Positions 37,983 through 51,574 of a stretch of DNA of 64,000 nucleotides are shown piece by piece. Origin of the DNA: Viscum album. Taxonomy: Eukaryota > Streptophyta > Magnoliopsida > Santalales > Viscaceae. The stretch's first letter is position 1. Each line of letters starts with the position of its first letter. The translations under genes were made by a program, and so were the position numbers. Below the pieces are notes generated by a model. That model made no database searches, had not been told where the DNA came from, and worked only from the letters and a program-made list of their open reading frames with translations. The DNA lies in contig OY728136.1 in NCBI GenBank assembly GCA_963277665.1, positions 1,972,588,576 through 1,972,652,575 of the forward strand, read 5' to 3'.

Positions 37983-38702
37983 TGGAGCAGGAGTGGCACT
38001 ATTGTAAATATTTGAAGAGATAATTCCACCAACGTTTTCTAGTTTCTAGTGGATCCAATAATGATAAAACATAGATTAAGGGGATAATATGTTCAAAATA
38101 TTTCCATACAATGGCTTTTGGACAATGTTTTATGTCGTTTTTGGCCATATGGTTTTTATTTAGTCCCATAGTAATCATAATTCAACCTTAATCAATTTAA
38201 TGAATTTTAATCACCAACACTAATATTTTTGGTCAATAACTATATTTTACTTTTTATAAATTGTAAAATTTTCTGATTCCAAATATGGAATCCATTTTTC
38301 CAAATTCTAATCACATTATTTCTATAAATTAATAGAAAATTATTCATTTAGTCAATTCAACAATGTTGGGATTGAAAGTAAAATATGATCAAAAGTTTGC
38401 TATGTTTTTATATCCATTTTCTATGTTAAATGTGACCCATGTACCGACATTGGATTATTAGATAAAAATATAATATTATTAAAAGGTTAAAAAAAATTAA
38501 AAAAAAATTATTCTCATCAATAAATTAGATGAAAAATCAATTTCAAATTTAAATCTAGTGTTTTTCAGTATTCATTTGAAAATGATGTTTATGATTCAAA
38601 TTTTTTCCCAAATTCTAATATCAACATTCAAAATTAAAATATGAACATTATATTATAAAATTAAAATTTTTAAATGTGTCTAAAATTAATTTTATTATTT
38701 TT

Positions 38703-41700
38703 TGTAACACCCCAAGCTACCAAGGTACGTTTCCCTTTGAATAAGGAAATATATTGTGTTGTGCGCAACATCGAGTTCTAGCACACCATCACCAATCATA
38801 TTAGACATTATGAATACTATTACCCACTTTTTGAAATTTTATAATTTGTTTTTGTCAAAATGGACTTCATTTTTTTATTTATAATATCAATATTATATTA
38901 TGGTGAATTTTTGGTATTTTTCTAAAAACATTCAAATTTTTGTGAACAGTAAAAACATTGTGTTATTGTTTAAAAATGAATTATTATTTAAATAATTATT
39001 TATTTAAATTAAATTTATTTTAGTCCAAAATATATTAATAATACCTATATTAGTTCAATATATTTTTTGGAGTCATTTTATAAGAAAATTATCAGTGTTA
39101 AAGTTTGTTGAATTTTCAACATCTTTTACCCACCTTCTTGGACCTTTTGCAAATTTGCATAAAAAGAAATTTTACTACCTTTGTGAATTAAACATCAAAC
39201 ATAAGAGGGAAAATTTTGATATCATTATGTAAAATTTGGTTCAATAAGATGAAAATAAATTTTGTTGAATAGTATCTATTGACTTTTATTTACCATGGTT
39301 AAAATTTAATAGGGTAATTAAAGGTCAAAATTATATTATTATTACTATAACACATGTCCAAATTCTATTGGATAAGTGTATTTCGACCAAAAAAACTATA
39401 GGAATAAAATTATGATCCTTTTGGTCCACATGGATTATATAAGAAAATTTATTATTATTTTATTTAAAGAAGAGTTAGATTTGTTAAATTCAGTGATTAA
39501 TAACTACACTATTTTTAATATAGGGTTATACATTAGATAAATTAGACAATAAATTTTAGTTACAAATATAAAAATAGTTCTTACATAATGGTATTTTATT
39601 TAAAATTTTATAAATTAAAAAATTAAATTTATTTATGACACAGTGATGACACAGTAATTAATTTATGAATGACTAAAATAATTTATATTATAAATATCCA
39701 AATAAATGTAAATTGGGACATCTGATTAATTCCACTAATTTTATATATATATATGACATGTTAGTGTTTTTTAAATGAATTTTTTTCGATGTTATAATGT
39801 TGTTATGACTTTCACAAAAACATAATTCCTAGTAGTGTTTTAATTGACATAAATGGGTTTTTAAAACGAATACTATATTATTAATTACTATAATATTCCA
39901 AAAAATATAAGGATCAGAAAAAATACATATAAATTTTTTGATATATTAATAATTAAACACTTCAGGTTTTCATGGATATTAATAATATGTCTATAAACCA
40001 TTTAAATAAAAATACTAGAATATATGGTAAAAGTTAAACTATTTAACTAGGAGTTAAGTCTAAAATTTAAAGTTGATATGGTGACCTAAACCAGTCTAAA
40101 ACATAGTTTTAGTTTTTTTCGTCCCATCCCCACCTTATAATCGAAATAAATCATATTGGATCCATTATAAACGGAATATTAATGTATAATAATGTAATAT
40201 TTCAAACGTTTCCTAAAGTGACCCCACCTCCCTTGTAAAAGGGTACATTCTCTTCTATTAGTTTCACACCTGTAATGAAATCTGGCACAACCAAACACTA
40301 TTCAAATATCCTACCATCAACTCTCACTTTGACCTACAGGCCTTATATTGATCAGAAAGCTAACATAAGGAGCCCTTTTGATCAGATCAAAAGGAAAGAC
40401 CCAAAGAAGAGATAATAATTTCATCACCTCTTTCAAAATTATTTTCTTCTTCCACTTCCAATTTCATTTTATTTTCCAAAAAAAATAAAAAATCCAATAC
40501 CTTATAAAAAAATTGATATTATTACAAATATGGTATAACCATATTAATTATTCTATCCATTCTATGAATGACAAGCCACCATACATGTGTATGTATGACT
40601 TAGAGTCTCCACATCATGGATGGGCTGTTATTCAAAAACATCATTATTTGGATGGGTATAATAATGAGTATAAATGATGTAAATAATTAATATAACATGT
40701 TAATTAATCTTTATATATTATATAACATCCAATTACAAATGATTTCACCATCAATAGAATGATATTATCTCTTGTGCGTACGTACGAATTATCGTCTCAA
40801 CCAATTCGATGAAATTCATTCCCCATCATAAAAATTCAAGAATAATTATCTTTTTATGATTACAAATAATTCTTAAGAACCTAATATAAATATGGATATG
40901 AATCACACACATCCTACCCATAACATACATGGCTTATGTAACCAATCATAGAAAGGAAAACCAATTAGTAAACACATGAAACAATGATACTACTAAAATA
41001 TTGTTATCAAAGAAACATTAGATGATCATATATGATATAATATATATTTATTTGGTTCTATTATAATTTTATAACAATTATTTAAATATTATATTTGAGG
41101 TTAACGTACACTCGACCAAGGAAAAGTACAAGGTAAGGGTTAATTCTACAATCTCTTCATTATCTGAGGTTGCTTATATATGGGTATCTACTGGAACCTC
41201 TTTATCATCCACAACTGTGTTTCTTAAAAATGTATTTCCAAACATTTTAACTATTTCCTAGACCATTGGTTAATGTAATTTTTACCCTTGTTTGACTTTT
41301 TATAATATGTTTATAAAGTAATATTTTTGTTGTTTTCCAAACACGGTCCTTTATGTCCTTGTCGACAAAATTAAGGAAAGAATGTTTTTTTACTTATATG
41401 GATGGTGAGGCTATTTTCTGCCATTATAACTCCTTCGAATCATCCATTAAAATTTTAGAAGATTATTTTCAAAATATATGTTTTCTTTTATAATTATGTT
41501 ACTTTTAGATGATTTTAAAATAGAAAGGGATATTTCTCTCAAATAGCTTTGATTTCATCTAGGTCAACATCCTTTGATTGTTTTAACACTTTTTTGATGA
41601 CAATTTATTATGATACAATCTAACATATTTTATTGAAGGTTTTTTGGTTGGTTAACTGTAGATGTGTTATTTTTATACAATTATTGGTTTATGGCTAAAA

Positions 41701-42418
41701 TATTAACATTTTGTATGCAAGTTTTAATACCAATGATTATATTATGTTTCAAAATTTTAATATGAGGAATGAATTGGATATAGTATGTGACTGGTGGAGC
41801 CCACTATAGCTCCTTGATGCATCATTAGGCCTCATGAGACAAACTAGTGTCTTGGAACAAGGCCATAACAAAATATTATTTGTATTCTTGGAATAAGTCC
41901 TTGACAATGTTGTTATGATGTCCGACATTATGCATTCTATCATTATGAAATTGGGTATTTATATTGCATGTGATTATTTGAAAAATAGAACATCCACATG
42001 AAGAAGTAAATGAAATTATTTGATTTATCTTTTCCATTTTATGCTGAAGATTATGATTAAAAGGATTGTGTTTTGGTCTTATACATTTTTGTAAATGTTT
42101 ATGATTATTTATGAATGGTTCCTCTATATTGTCATCTTTACTAGGCATCTGAGCACACACCTTTCTATGTTTTATTTTTCCCGAGATGTGAAGAAGTATA
42201 TTATGACTGACCAATAAGGATATTCTAAGGGAGATGAATGTGTTCAATGGAGACACAATGTTTTTTTTCATTGCATAATGTAATGTAAATCTTTTGTATG
42301 TATCGAGTACATCCAAGGCTACTAAACTGATCACTTTTTCAGGATTTGATCTATTGTGATCTTGACAATGTTTTGTAATAATTCACCGACTCTAGGTAAC
42401 TAGGTGTGTGGCATTATA
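38703..42418 (+). repeat. 5' LTR of element E
   Basis: Starts tgtaacaccccaagctacca and ends gtgtggcattata just before the primer site. It aligns along its length with 47422-51136. The TATA has decayed to tgtaaaag at 40234-40241. Leader blocks with a tgtatgtatgactta or cgtacgtacgaatta core are at about 40585-40630 and 40777-40815, some 350 and 555 bp after the TATA position. Confidence 0.93.
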
Positions 42419-42420
42419 GT

Positions 42421-42432
42421 TGGGATCAGAGG
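42421..42432 (+). other. Primer binding site of element E
   Basis: tgggatcagagg lies two bases after the 5' LTR. It differs at two positions from the initiator methionine tRNA complement tggtatcagagc. Confidence 0.75.
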
Positions 42433-42984
42433 AAGTTTAGTATGAATCGTGGAAGCTAGATTTAGGAAATCTCTTATTAGGGAAGATTATCCTGATATAG
42501 ACATTGAAAATTAGTTTAGAAGATCTTCCTTGAATTTTAGTAATGTGAATATTTTTTGAGTTTTCAATGAAATAAATCCACATCTGGGTACGACTACGTA
42601 GAGGCAGATATGGCACAAATATACCTAGGAGTGAAAACTCCAACAATGAGTTTTGTGCATGTCCCAGGGTATCTTGGCACAGGAAAACGAGCCTTGCTAC
42701 ACTCTTGGTTACAACACCCCTGGGGATATGCTTAGGATAACTAAAATTTTCATTACAAACCAATATGAAGGATTTATGAGTATATACCTCTATAAAGAAA
42801 ACATTTTTATGATTATGGATTATATCCATAAACTATTCAATTTATGTTATGTGTTTAACATGTTTGGAATTATGTACTGTGATTAAAAAATTATTCTAGT
42901 GAATATAATTGATGAAAAATGGTGCTTATTTGATGGAATCGAAACCAAATATATGCACGTAATAGATGTAGATATTTCTCTCCT

Positions 42985-43850
42985 ACTCAAGATAATTATA
43001 GTAGATCTGGTGATGCAACTAGTGCTGATCGACTAATCACAGTACTGGGACAACTCACTCAGGTTATGAATAATAACCTTACCAATAAAGAGAACCCAAA
43101 TCCACAATGCAGAGGATCAATGTTAGACCGCTTCATTAGGAAACAACCACCAAAATTCTACGGGGCTAAAAATCCATTTGTATCTAACCAATGGATAAGT
43201 TCTATAGAAAAAATATTTCATGCTTTGGGGAGTAGAAAAAGGGAAAAAGTTGTCATGTATGTTTATCGCCTCATAGGAGATGCAGATCAAGGGTGGTCAT
43301 TAATTCAAAACACAAAGGTTGATGAAGAAGTATCAAATATGGGATGGAGGGAATTTAATGATATTTACATAGAAAAATACTTTCCTCATGACCATTGAGT
43401 GGATATGGAAAGACAATTTCTATGTCTAAGGAAAAGGAGGATGAAAATGTCACAAACTATGAGGCTAACATTACAACGATAGAAAGGAATGAAAAATATT
43501 ATATATGTAACCTAAGGAGTAAGATTTAATGATTCATATATGGGATAAAACAACTTCTCCATCAAGCATTACTCTCCCAATCATTCTCACCATATGAAGA
43601 TATTGTCACATGCGCTCTTAAGACAGAAAAGGTTTTCTTTTTGTCATACAACATGAAAGATAAAAAAGAGAAGAAGAGATATGCTGAATAATTTTGATGA
43701 AAAAATTAGGGAAAGAGGGGAAAAGTTGAATTTCTATCCTATAGTAAATATTTTAAGAAACACTTGGGTAATTTTCTGAATGGAATGTGAGTCTGTTTGA
43801 AGTGTAGTGAAAAAGGCCACCAAACTCATGATTCCAAGGGAATGAAAGTG
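42985..43850 (+). pseudogene. Degenerate gag of element E
   Basis: The 110-codon frame at 43066-43398 contains LDRFIRKQPPKFYGAKNP, WISSIEKIFHALG, YRLIGDADQGW and WREFNDIYIEKYFPHDH, the retrotransposon gag (nucleocapsid precursor) fold of chromoviruses. A TGA then ends the frame; gag resumes in another frame (NVTNYEANITTIERNEKY near 43450). A zinc knuckle remnant VCLKCSEKGHQTHDS at 43791-43835 keeps C-x2-C-x4-H, but the last cysteine position is serine. Upstream, RSGDATSADRLITVLGQLTQVMNN (around 43000-43075) matches the gag start kept in element C. Gag would form the virus-like particle. Confidence 0.85.
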
Positions 43851-43899
43851 GATGTCAATGTTGAATGCTCATTTGTAGTGAACTGGGGAACTATGAAAA

Positions 43900-46800
43900 A
43901 GTATGTCCTAATAGTCATGAAATCGTATCTTAGAAATGTCCAAGGGAGAAAGGCCATGACTATGTGATCAATACTGCTGAGGATGAAGTTCTGGAAGTCA
44001 TGGTGGCAGATAATTTAATGGTTTCTTCATGTTTAGAAAATTCATTATTTGATTCCAGATAATTGTATTGTTTCACATCTTCCATGTTTTCTCAAAAAAT
44101 TAGATATTAAAATTTTGATTTAACAACGAAGTTGTTATTAAAAAAATCTTATGGGATGTATCATTGGAAAAATGTTTTATGAATCAGTTCCCATTAGGGC
44201 ATATAAATGTTCTTTATCTGCTGATCTCATCAATATACCCATGATTGAATGTGACATAATCCTCCTTATAAATTGTCTTTAGGTCCATGATGAAAACATT
44301 TATTGTAAGAATAAGGAGGGGAAAATGATCAATGATGACAAGAAATACCTTATCATTATAGTAGAAACATTTCCACCTAATTCTAATCAAGAACCAACCC
44401 CAGTAGCTCTATTAAATTCAATTATTGGGGAGGAAGAGAATGAATTAACTACGAGTGAGGAAAATATTGTTCAAATAGAGAACATACTTATTGGTCAAAA
44501 ACATGTTCATGTGTTTCTAGTGGATTTACATATACATCCTCCAAAACCAGAAATTGATATTTCCATTGATTTAATTACTGGTTCAAGGCTCATATTGAAG
44601 ACCCCTTATAGAATGGCCACTATGGAATTAGTGGAAATGAATAATCAACTATAGTAATTGAGTAATATAGGATTTCTTTACCCCAAGAGTTTCTCCATGG
44701 GGACCCACTGTTCTTTTTGATAAGAAGAATGGTGGACGTATGAGGTTGTACATTGACAACAGGGAGATCAATGATATAAAAACACAGAATAAGTATCCCC
44801 TACCTCGGATTGATGATTTATTTGATCAAAGTCATGGAGCTCAATAGTTTTCAAATATTGGACTTTGATCTAGATATCATCAGTTGTGTACGAAGAAGGA
44901 ATACATTCTGAAGACAGTATTTTGTACTAGGTACATACACAATGAGTTTACAGTAATGCCTTTTGGATTGACTAATTCACCCTCTGTCTTCATGGATCTA
45001 ATAAATAGAGTTTAAAAGGTATATATTTATGAATTATTAGTGGTATTTATTGATGAAATATTTTTATACTACAAATCTATCAAGATTAATAAAATACCAT
45101 GTGGACTATTCTAAAAACACTCATAAGAACTGAATTATATGGGAATTTTAGCATGTGTGAATTTTGGCTTCAGGAAATTTCTTTTCTCGTCCATATTGTC
45201 TCTAAGGATGGAATGTCTTTCGATCCATTAATGACCAAGGCAATCCAACAATGGAAAGAACTGATGATTATAACTGAGGTACATTGTTTTATTGGTTTTA
45301 CAGGTTATTATCAATGTTCCATCCCAAATATTTCCTGATTGCAAGACCCATTAACCAAGCTCCCATGTAAAGTGGTTAAATTTGTTTTGAAAAAAGAGTG
45401 TGAATAATGTTTGGAAGAACTATAGAGAAGATTATTAAATTATCCTATCATGAATCTACCATTAGGTACTGATGGGTTTGTTATTCATTGTGATTATCAA
45501 AAAAATGACATGGTTTTGTCTTTATGAAGAGTGATAGATTTTTTCACACCAATCATGACAACTATTTTTTTATCAAAACTATCCCACTCATGATCATGAG
45601 TTATTAGCTGTAATCTTTGCTTTGAAGATATGGTGACACTATCTCTACGGTAAAAATGTTATATATATAGTGATAAAAAGAATTTGATGTATATTCTCTC
45701 ACAAAAAGAACTCAACATGAGGCAAAGACGATGGCTTGAACAACTCAAATATTATGATTTCACTATACACAACCACCAATAGAACGAAAACATGGTGGGA
45801 GATGCTTTGAGCTGAAAGGATCACATTTTTTTGAATAAGATGAGAGTTTAAAGGTATACTATGTTTATGGATCTAGTAAAGATGAACATGAGATAAATCC
45901 CAGTAGGTGAAACATCAATAATTTTCCGAATGGTTTCAAAACCATCTTTTCTAGAAATGATAAAAAATTATCTGACTGATGATGAGGAGTTAAAAAATAA
46001 AATTAATGTTTTGAACGATGGGAGATTGATTGAATTCGTATATGAAGATGGAATTTTAAAATTTGGGAATATAATTTGTGTCCCTGACATACCTGATCTA
46101 AAAAGGGAATTTTAGGATGATGCAAATAGATCTAATTTCTATATACACCCTTGTAGCACTAAGATGTATAACGATTGGAAGGAACATTTTTGGTCGGAGA
46201 ACATGAAGAGAGATATTGCTAATTATGTGTCAAGATGTATGGTTTGTCAATAAGTGAAGCCTGGAAAACAACATCCTAGAGCAGTCATGAATCCTCTTCC
46301 TATACCTGATTGGAAATGGGATGATATTGCAATGGACATTTTCAGTGGACTACAAAAGACTCCTAGAAGGAATGATGAAATAAGGGTCATTGTTGATTGT
46401 CTTACCAATTCAAAAAAAAATCATGCTATAAGAGACGATTTAACACTTCATGGTTAAGAAAAAATATATATTAATGAGGTTTTAAAATATCATGGAATAC
46501 CCCTGTCGATTATTTCTAATCATGATCCACGATTTACATAATGATTTTGGAAAATACTTTAGAAGGCCCTAGATACTGAACTATTTTTGAACAATTCCTA
46601 CCACGCTCACAGTTATAGAAAATCAGAATGGACTATTCAAACCATAGAAGACATTTTTAGTTCTTGATCCCTCGACTTTCAAGGTAAGTGGGATCAATTT
46701 TTACCAATAGAATAATTTTTCATATAACAATAGTTTTCATTCATGTATTCAGATCGCACCATATGAAGTGTAATATATAATTATATGTTTCACACCAAAT

Positions 46801-47376
46801 TTTTGTGATGATGTTGGTGAAAAGAAAACACACAGGCCCAGAACTTGTTGAGGAAACTTGGGAAAGGGAGAAGATTATCCAAACCTACATCAATGTAGCT
46901 CAATGTAGGCCAAAGTGCTATGCTAATAACCGAAGGAAGGATTTGGAATTTCATGTCGGAGATCATGTTTTCTTGAAGGTATCTCCATTGAAGGGTGTTA
47001 TACAGTTCAGTAAGAAGGGTAAATTAAGTCCCAGGTAAATTAGACCACTCAAAATTCTAGAATGAATTAGAGTTATAGATTATCATTTGACAATGCCTTC
47101 AACTCCCTCTAATGTTCACGCTTTTTTCTACGTATAACTATTGAGAAAATACATGCCTGAACCAATGAATGTACTCACAAATAATGAAATATAATAGGAA
47201 CATGAACATTCTTATTGCGAAGAGCCTATCATAATTCTTGATACTAGAGAACAAGTGTTGAGAAACTGGATGACTCGTCCTGTGTAATTTTTATGGAGAA
47301 TCATAAGTTATAAGAGACAATGTGGGAACTCGATGAACATATGATGAAGAACCAACAAAATCACATCGTTCAGTAA
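43900..47376 (+). pseudogene. Degenerate pol of element E (protease to chromodomain)
   Basis: Protease is expected at 43980-44320 but no intact active site is seen. RT linker: IDISIDLITGSRLILKTPYRM within 44325-44654. RT strands: [15 protein letters not shown] near 44730, MPFGLTNSP near 44958 and an FIDE motif near 45050, where the second catalytic aspartate is changed. The connection is in 45099-45338 (FWLQEISFLVHIVSKDG). RNase H tail [14 protein letters not shown] starts near 45706. The zinc finger is at 46137-46250 with stops. Integrase has D in AMDIF (about 46330), N in place of the second catalytic aspartate (SIISNHDP near 46510) and E in SEWTIQTIED (about 46625). The GPY-like region is at 46805-47038 (FLKVSPLKGVIQF). 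A chromodomain-like end ETMWELDEHM precedes the stop at 47374-47376. Confidence 0.88.
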
Positions 47377-47407
47377 TATTCTATAAAATTTGAGGATGAA
47401 ATTATAT

Positions 47408-47421
47408 TAATATGGAGAGAA
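47408..47421 (+). other. Polypurine tract of element E
   Basis: tatggagagaa directly precedes the 3' LTR at 47422; shorter and less G-rich than that of element C. Confidence 0.65.
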
Positions 47422-50400
47422 TGTAACACCCCAATTTTCCACCGTACATTTTTCATTGAATAACGTAAAAGCATACGCTGTAAGTAACTTCATGTTCTAG
47501 CACACCATGACCAAATCAACTAGCTGTTATGAATTGTAATATAATATTTTTGAGATTTTATAAATATAATTTATCAAAATGGACTTCACTTTTGGATTCG
47601 GAATATCAAAATTTTCATACAGTGAATTTTGGTTTTGTTAATCATTCAATTATTGATGAATAGAGATAAAAACTGCATTATTATTTAAAACTGGATTTTT
47701 ATTTATTTAATAATTTATTTTATTTAAATTTATTTTATGTCATAAAAGATACATAATACCTATATTTTTTCAATGAAATTCATTAGAGTCATTTTATATT
47801 AAAATTAGATGTATAAAATTATATTTATTTTTGTAGCTTCTTCTACCCCATTTTCGAACCCTCGCCAATTTGCATAAAATTTAATTTTACTGCTTCTGGG
47901 AATTGAAATTAAAAAATCCAAGAGACATAGTTGATATTTGTAAAAAAACATGGTTCAATAAGATGAAAATAATTTTTTTTGAATAGTAATTTTTGACTTT
48001 TATTTAACATAGTTAAAAGTAAATACGTAATTAAAGGTAAAAATGATATTATTATTACCCAAAAAAAATGTCCTAATTCAATTATATAAGTTTTTTTCGA
48101 CCAAAATCAACCTTAGGAATAAAATATTATCCTTTTGGTACACTTTTATTAGATTAAGACATTTATTATAATTGTATTTAAAGAATAGTTAAAAGTGTTA
48201 AATTCAATGATTAATAACAAACCCATTTTAATATATGGTTATATATAAGATAAATTTGACTATGAATATTCATTAAGAAGAAAAAATTATTTCCAATATA
48301 ATTATTTTTTATTTATAATTTTTATAAATTACTTAATTAAATTTATTTATGACATAGTGATGTTGTAGTAATTACCTTATTAATGAATGACTAAAATAAT
48401 TAATATTATAAATATACAAATTAATGAAAATTGAGACATAAGATGAATTCCAATTATTTTATAAGTTAAAAGGACTTGTGAGGGTTTATTAAATAAATTT
48501 TTTCGAAGTAACAATGTTGTTATGACTTTCACAAACACAAAATACGATATATTTTCAAAATTGACATAAAGGAATTTTTAAAACAAATAATATAATATAA
48601 ATTGATATAATATTTCTAATAATCTAGGGATCGGATAAGGGGCATAGATAAGGTTAGATATATTAATAATAAACCATTTTCGGTTCTATGGTCTTTTGAT
48701 TGTATGTTTAGTAACCATTTATTATAATAATTCAAGAATACATGGTAAAAGATAAACTGTATAACTAAGAGTTAAATCTGAAAGATAAGGTTAATATGGT
48801 GACCTAAACCTATATAAAACCTATTGGTTGAGTTATTTTCTACCCATCCCCAACTTATCCTTGAAATACATCAATTGGTATCCATTATAAATAGAATATT
48901 ATTTTATAATAAAATAATATTTCAGTCATTTCCTAAAGTGACCCTCACCCCTCTTATAAAAGGGTACAACCCCTTCTCTTAATTTCACACCTCCAAATAC
49001 ATTTGTCTCGGCCAAAAACTATTAAAAAATCCTCCCAACTACCCTCAAATCGACCTATAGGTCTTAAATTGATCATAAATTCTACCTAAGGATCCCTTTT
49101 TCTCAACTCAAAAGGAAACATCCGAAGAAGAGATAATAATTTCACAACCTCTTTCAAAATTCATTTCTTCTTCAACTTCTTCATTCTTAGTTGTTTCAAT
49201 ACCAAAGTAATAAATACAGTAACATATAAATATTGTGATGTTATTATAAATTGGGTATAACCATATTCATTATTCAATACATCTTATGAATGACAATTCA
49301 CCATATGTGTGTATGTATGGCTTACCGTCTTCACGTCATTGTGTAGTTGTTATTCAAACACTTTATTATTTGGGTGGGTATAATAATGAGTATAAATGAT
49401 TTAAATAATAAATATAACATGTTAATGATCCTGTATATATGATATACCATCCAATTACATACTATTTTACTATCAATGGAATAATATTGTCGCTCGTGTG
49501 TACGTACGGATTACCATCTCCACAAACGCGATTAAATTCATTCCCCGTCATAACCATTACAGAATAATTTTTATTTTATTATTAAAAATAATTTATAAAC
49601 ATAATATAATTATGGATATGAATCATATATATCCTACACATAAACACCCGGCTTACATAACTAATCATATAAATGAAAACGAATCAGTAAACACCTGAAA
49701 CAATGATACTACAAAAATATTATTTACAAAGAAATATTAAAAGATCAGATATGATATCAAATTTATATATGTGGTTCTTGTATAATTTAATAACAATTAT
49801 ATGACTATTATAAAAAAGGATAATGTATCCTTTTCCAAGGATAAGTAAAAATTAATTTTTATTTCTACAATCTCTCCTTTGTCTATGTTGTTTATATGTG
49901 TGTATCTACTATGACCTCTTTATGATCCACATCCATGTTTCTTTAAAATTTATTTCAATTTTTTTTTACAATTTCATAGACTGTGGGATAAAGTCAGTTA
50001 TACCATTTATTGAATTTTTATAATATTTTTATAAATGAATCATTCTGTCATTTTCCAAAAAAGGTCATTTACGAAATTTTTGAAATAAATAATGAAAGAA
50101 TTATTTTTCACCTATAAGGCGGGTGAATTTATTTTCCACCATTGTAACACATTCAATTCTTCCATTACATGATTATAAGAATATTTTCAAAATAAATTTT
50201 TATTGTCTAATTATGTTACTTTTAAATGATTTTAAAATTTAATGAGATATTTCTCTCAAATAGCTTTGATTAATCTATTTCAACATCATTTGATTGATTT
50301 TAAACTTTTTTGAAGATGATTTATTATGATAAAATCTTTCAAATTGTATTGAATGTTTTGTGGTATGTTTGATAGTGGATGTGTTATTTGTTTTATCATT

Positions 50401-51136
50401 CATGGTTTATAAATAAAGTATTTAAATTTCGTATGCTAGTCTTAATACAAAAATTTATGTAATGATTCATCCTTTTCATATCAAGAATGAATTAGACATA
50501 GTAAATGACGAGTGGAGCCCACTATAGCTCCTCGATGAATCAATAGTTATCAAGAGACAAACTAGTTTTTGGGCACAAGGCCTTTCCAAATTCATATTTG
50601 TAGTATTGGCATGAGGCCTTGAATATGTGGTCATGATGTCCAGCATTATGCATTCCATCATTATGAAATTGGCTATTGATATTACAAGTGATTATTCGAC
50701 TAGTAAAATCTCAATGTGAATAAGTAAATTGAATTATTTGATTTATCTTTTCCATATTTTGATAATGTATAAGTTTAAAATGATTTTCTATTCTTATACG
50801 TTACATTAAACTTTTATGCTTATTTAATAATGATTCCTCTATTTTGTTATCCATACTGAGAATCTGAGCTCACCCATTTAAAAATATTATTTTTCCTAGG
50901 ATGTGAAGATTTATATTTTGACTGACCTGTAGGGTTATTCTAAGGGAGATGAATCTATTTAAATGAGACAAAATGTTGTTGTTTTTCATTTCATAATGCA
51001 ATGTAAAACATATGTATGTATCTAGTGCGACCTTGGATACTAAACTTATCTTTCTTTAAGGGTTTTATCCCTTTTGATCATGCCAATGTTATGTAATAAT
51101 GAACCAACTATGGGTATCTATGGTCAGGGTGTTACA
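47422..51136 (+). repeat. 3' LTR of element E
   Basis: 3715 bp, from tgtaacaccccaattttcca to tggtcagggtgttaca. The TATA box is intact at 48955-48962. Leader blocks at about 49300-49345 and 49497-49545 carry the core tatggcttaccgtct or tacggattaccatct. It is visibly more diverged from its partner than the LTRs of element C are from each other. Confidence 0.93.
48955..48962 (+). promoter_or_regulatory. TATA box of the 3' LTR of element E
   Basis: tataaaag followed by ggtacaacc; the matching site in the 5' LTR (40234) is mutated. Confidence 0.7.
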
Positions 51137-51574
51137 TTTTTCACATAAATACATTAATAGAATTTCATTTGAAAAAATGGTATTTTTAACAATAAAAGTC
51201 CTTTACCAAAAAAATATCTTTTATTTTCAATGTTTTTTATTTATATCAAACAATTATAAAAATATCCAAAAAGTAGTTATTAGTATTCATATTACTATGT
51301 TTCAAATACATGTTCTAATTATCTAATAATAACGTTTAAAATAATAAATAATTTTTTATGATAAACATCAGTGTTGTATGTAATGTATGCCCAGTCGATA
51401 TTCCATGTAACATAATCCAAGATGATGTTCTATGAAACGAATGCCACGTTTTTGTTCCATGTGACATACTCCAAGTCTAGGTTATGTATAATAAATTTAT
51501 GATTTAGGGCACTGTATGAAATAAATTAAAATGTTATTTATTAAAAATGGGTCTATAAAAACTCAGGGTTTAAA
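51137..51574 (-). repeat. Right LTR of element D, second part
   Basis: Collinear with 29260-29685. Landmarks: tttttaacaataaaagtcct (51185) against tttttaacataaaaggacat (29320); gttgtatgtaatgtatg (51372) against gttgtgtgtaatgtatg (29506); and ctataaaaactcagggttta near 51555 against the end at 29685. The outer end has lost its TG/CA terminus, so 51574 is approximate. Confidence 0.7.

Larger units (their letters stand above)
34440..38702 (-). repeat. Right (5') LTR of element D, first part
   Basis: Collinear with 24500-28900: shared landmarks are the catgaatcatggaataaa stretch (35090 and 24630), the ttcaaaagaatataa stretch (35900 and 26432), the TATA at 37971-37982 (28541-28550) and the leader blocks. 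It is interrupted by the short retroposon at 35519-35766, stops at 38702 where element E is inserted, and resumes at 51137. The left boundary with the interior is uncertain; tatagtgtagagattacc at 34442 is my best candidate for the LTR edge. Confidence 0.65.
38703..51136 (+). mobile_element. Element E: complete but degenerate Tekay-type gypsy retrotransposon
   Basis: A 12434-bp element with 3716-bp and 3715-bp LTRs and a 5003-bp interior carrying gag, protease-RT linker, RT, RNase H, integrase and chromodomain remnants in order. It is flanked by the 5-bp repeat ttttt (38698-38702 and 51137-51141). The outer ends tgtaacaccc and gggtgttaca are perfect 10-bp inverted repeats. It sits in the right LTR of element D; removing it rejoins sequence collinear with 28900-29300. 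Many stops and frameshifts show it is long dead. Confidence 0.93.

Noticed and set aside
41749..42334. Minus-strand frames of 64 and 152 codons
   Set aside because: They lie wholly within the 5' LTR of element E. The matching 3' LTR region does not keep the long frame.
42437..42886. Overlapping frames of 130 codons (minus) and 77 codons (plus)
   Set aside because: They lie in the 5' leader of element E, after the primer site and before gag, and neither resembles a known protein.
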